Assembly: GCA_001438005.1 (NCBI GenBank)
Contig: LIBO01000007.1
Span: 1-16,946 of the forward strand
Reading direction: 5' to 3'
Length of the DNA stretch: 16,946 bases
Source of the DNA: Verrucomicrobia subdivision 6 bacterium BACL9 MAG-120507-bin52
Lineage (GTDB): Bacteria; Verrucomicrobiota; Verrucomicrobiia; Methylacidiphilales; Verrucolacustridaceae
This document shows, in pieces, positions 15,194 to 16,946 of this stretch. The position numbers and the translations under genes are program-made. Below the pieces are notes generated by a model. It was not told the DNA's origin. It ran no database searches and saw nothing but the letters and a program-made list of their open reading frames with translations. How positions within the stretch are numbered: the first letter of the stretch is position 1; the number at the start of each line of letters is the position of its first letter.

Positions 15194-16320
15194 TTGCCCC
15201 CACCCACCAAACGACGGTGACGTGCCTCCACGGGATACTTCGCCTCACGATGCAAGGACAGGAGAATTCCGATTGCCCCCAAACATAAAACTAAGTTCGA
15301 TCCCCCGTAACTCATAAAGGGCAGCCCCACACCCTTGGGGGGGAGTAAGCCGGTCACCACCGCCAAATTCGCGATCGCCTGCATTCCCACCAAAGCGGTT
15401 GCCCCCATGCCTAACGCCATCGTAGGCAGATCGGCCGCATGCCCCGCAATCGACCCCCCGCAGAGGGTCATTACCAGAAAGAGTAACACCACGCTCAACG
15501 TGGCAAACAGGCCCAACTCCTCACCCAAAATCGGAAAAATAAAATCGGTGTGAGCCTCCGGCAGATAAAACATCTTCTGAATGCTTTGCCCTAACCCCAC
15601 CCCCCGCGTTCCCCCTGAACCCAACGCAATCAAGGCTTGCGTCACCTGATATCCACCCCCCTGCTTGTGGGCCTCTGGATTCATAAAGGCCACCAAACGG
15701 TCCATCCGCTCAGGCATGCTAATGGCCACCAAACCCACCCCCACCAAACCCAACACCCCGACCCCAATCAGAGGAAGGATCGGCGCCCCACCCACAAAGA
15801 GCACCACCGCCGCCGCCACCATGACAAATGCGGCCGAGCCCAGATCGGGTTGCTTGACCAGCAGCAGGACAGGCACGATCAGAATCAGAAAAGGCAGAAA
15901 GAGACCTTCCCAACTATTTTTCATCTTCGGCCCTTTCCACTTCACCCAGGCCGCCGCCATCACCACCGTGGCCAGCTTCAACATTTCCCCCGGCTGAATC
16001 GCAAACGGCCCAATCGGAATCCAACGGGCCGAGCCTTTGACCGATTTGCCCAATCCGGGAATCAGGCAAATCGCCACCAAAACGGTGGCGATACCAAAGA
16101 TCCATGACGCATAGCGCAGAATCGTCTTCGCATCGCAACGACTCAACCCCACGCATATCCCTGTTCCCACCACCAGCCAGAGCCCTTGCCTTTGGAGGAA
16201 GAAAAGGGTTTGGCCCCGGTTATCGGGGGAAAAAGCGCCTACGCTCGCCAGCATGGTCAGGCCTAGCCCAACCAAAACGGCTACACAGGCGACCAGGATA
16301 TGCGCGGAGTTTCGTCCCAT
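15190..16320 (-). CDS. ftsW: Septal peptidoglycan glycosyltransferase FtsW (SEDS family)
   Basis: 376 residues, about ten hydrophobic segments. FtsW polymerises lipid II into glycan strands at the septum with its partner transpeptidase PBP3/FtsI, which is not in this window. SEDS motifs: GSARWIPIGPFAIQPGE (96-112; QPSE in most relatives, here QPGE), KQPDLGSA (156-163), a GGGYQVTQALIALGSGG block (221-237), and YLPEAHTDFIFPILGEELG (252-270) with Asp259 at the position of the catalytic Asp known from RodA/FtsW. The closing VTGLLPPKGVGLPFMSYGG block is also typical. Position beside murG, together with ftsQ, ftsA and ftsZ, favours FtsW over RodA. It lies 5 bp after the LysM gene and has only a weak AGGC upstream, so translation may be coupled to that gene. 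The stop overlaps the murG start by four bases. Confidence 0.95.
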   Translation of the reverse strand: MGRNSAHILVACVAVLVGLGLTMLASVGAFSPDNRGQTLFFLQRQGLWLVVGTGICVGLSRCDAKTILRYASWIFGIATVLVAICLIPGLGKSVKGSARWIPIGPFAIQPGEMLKLATVVMAAAWVKWKGPKMKNSWEGLFLPFLILIVPVLLLVKQPDLGSAAFVMVAAAVVLFVGGAPILPLIGVGVLGLVGVGLVAISMPERMDRLVAFMNPEAHKQGGGYQVTQALIALGSGGTRGVGLGQSIQKMFYLPEAHTDFIFPILGEELGLFATLSVVLLFLVMTLCGGSIAGHAADLPTMALGMGATALVGMQAIANLAVVTGLLPPKGVGLPFMSYGGSNLVLCLGAIGILLSLHREAKYPVEARHRRLVGGGK

Positions 16321-16325
16321 GGCGC

Positions 16326-16946
16326 CTAGTTCGTGGATGCTTTCGGAAGCATCGCCATGTCGGTCGGACCCGAGGGTGCTTGGGTCGAGGCAGGACTCTC
16401 TGCCTTGGCCGAGGCCTCACCGGGCACTTGGAGCTTCATCCCGATCTTTAACTTCTTCGGATCGTTGATGGAGTTTAACTTGGCCAGAGTGTCCGCCTTG
16501 GTGCCGAACTTTTTCGCGATTTTGGCCAAGGTATCTCCCGCCGCCACCGTATAAGTTCCAGCCGGGCTCGAATTCTGCTTGGCGGCCGCTGCCGCCACCG
16601 CTTTGGCCGGTGTACTCGCCGCGACTGCGACTGTTCCCGCACCCGCACTTTCGGGAATCTTTAACTTTTGGCCGAGTTTGATCATCGTGCCTTGAACTCC
16701 ATTCGCTTTCGCTAAGGCCGCGACCGTGACTCCGTTCGCCCTCGCGATTTTACCCAAGGTGTCACCTTTCACCACCACGTGCCTGCGCTCGAGGCTCGCC
16801 GTGACCGGGCCAGGGGTTGCGGCCGCTGGGGCGGCCACCTCAGGCGTTTGCCACACCTTGTCGTCTGGGCTCGGCATGCTGCTCGTCACCTCGGCCGCAG
16901 GTTGACTCGCGGCCTCAGGGGCCTGCGCCGTCTCGAGCATAGGGGC
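16326..16946 (-). CDS. LysM-repeat protein, N-terminus off the window
   Basis: The frame is open from the right edge to a TAG at 16326, giving at least 206 residues; an ATG at 16940 exists but is followed by an Ala/Pro-rich stretch and not a signal peptide, so the true start is probably outside the window. Two LysM domains are clear (numbered from that Met): about 53-96 (HVVVKGDTLGKIARANG ... GQKLKIP) and about 128-173 (TYTVAAGDTLAKIAKKFG ... GMKLQVP), joined by an Ala-rich linker with a run of five alanines. LysM binds the GlcNAc-containing backbone of peptidoglycan, so a periplasmic, wall-bound protein is expected, possibly helping to mark or organise septal wall. No catalytic domain is visible in the part seen. 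It is the first visible gene of the dcw segment, 5 bp from ftsW, which suggests a role tied to septal synthesis. Confidence 0.88.
   Translation of the reverse strand, partial: APMLETAQAPEAASQPAAEVTSSMPSPDDKVWQTPEVAAPAAATPGPVTASLERRHVVVKGDTLGKIARANGVTVAALAKANGVQGTMIKLGQKLKIPESAGAGTVAVAASTPAKAVAAAAAKQNSSPAGTYTVAAGDTLAKIAKKFGTKADTLAKLNSINDPKKLKIGMKLQVPGEASAKAESPASTQAPSGPTDMAMLPKASTN

Noticed and set aside
14554..15288. A 244-codon plus-strand open frame opposite murG and ftsW
   Set aside because: Same pattern: proline/serine-rich shadow of conserved genes with no supporting ribosome binding site or motif.

Overview
The window is densely coding bacterial chromosome: fifteen protein genes, no intergenic gap above about 100 bp, and no RNA gene, CRISPR array, insertion sequence or phage gene that I can see. 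It most likely comes from a member of the Verrucomicrobiota or a close PVC relative. This is an inference from four things: a murC-murB fusion, a strongly divergent ftsZ at the end of the division cluster, a LysM gene in front of ftsW, and a verrucomicrobial-looking 'outer membrane lipoprotein-sorting' protein. FtsW, MurG, FtsQ and LolA-like functions imply a Gram-negative, peptidoglycan-walled cell.

Right part (about 16946 down to 7563, minus strand): the 3' half of a division and cell wall (dcw) cluster. The order is LysM protein (5' end outside the window) - ftsW - murG - murC-murB fusion - ddl - ftsQ - ftsA - ftsZ. Gaps are 0-21 bp and several junctions are ATGA/GTGA or longer overlaps, so this reads as one translationally coupled operon. 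It makes UDP-MurNAc and its Ala adduct (MurB, MurC), D-Ala-D-Ala (Ddl), lipid II (MurG), glycan strands (FtsW), and the divisome scaffold (FtsQ, FtsA, FtsZ). After a 93-bp gap, on the same strand, comes a secreted DUF1343/NamZ-type exo-N-acetylmuramidase gene (6102-7469), which fits cell wall turnover.

Middle (4710-6071, plus strand): a two-gene unit of a PAP2-type membrane phosphatase and a DPM1/ArnC-like family 2 glycosyltransferase, suggesting polyprenyl-phosphate or envelope glycolipid work.

Left part (4685 down to 1, minus strand): a secreted LolA-like protein, a PHP-domain phosphoesterase, a rhomboid protease, and a long uninterrupted reading frame of GlnE (glutamine synthetase adenylyltransferase/adenylyl-removing enzyme). 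The GlnE frame runs off the left edge, so its C-terminus is missing.

The best points for follow-up are: (1) FtsZ, whose catalytic T7 loop has lost its Asn and first Asp while the fold, the rest of the nucleotide site and a C-terminal tail are kept; (2) a textbook EF-hand calcium-loop sequence inserted in the NamZ-like enzyme; (3) the MurC-MurB fusion with Cys at the usual MurB Ser position; (4) a C-over-G excess on the plus strand that seems to ignore gene direction. I see no evidence of a defence, mobile or otherwise new multi-gene system. The window is essentially core genome.
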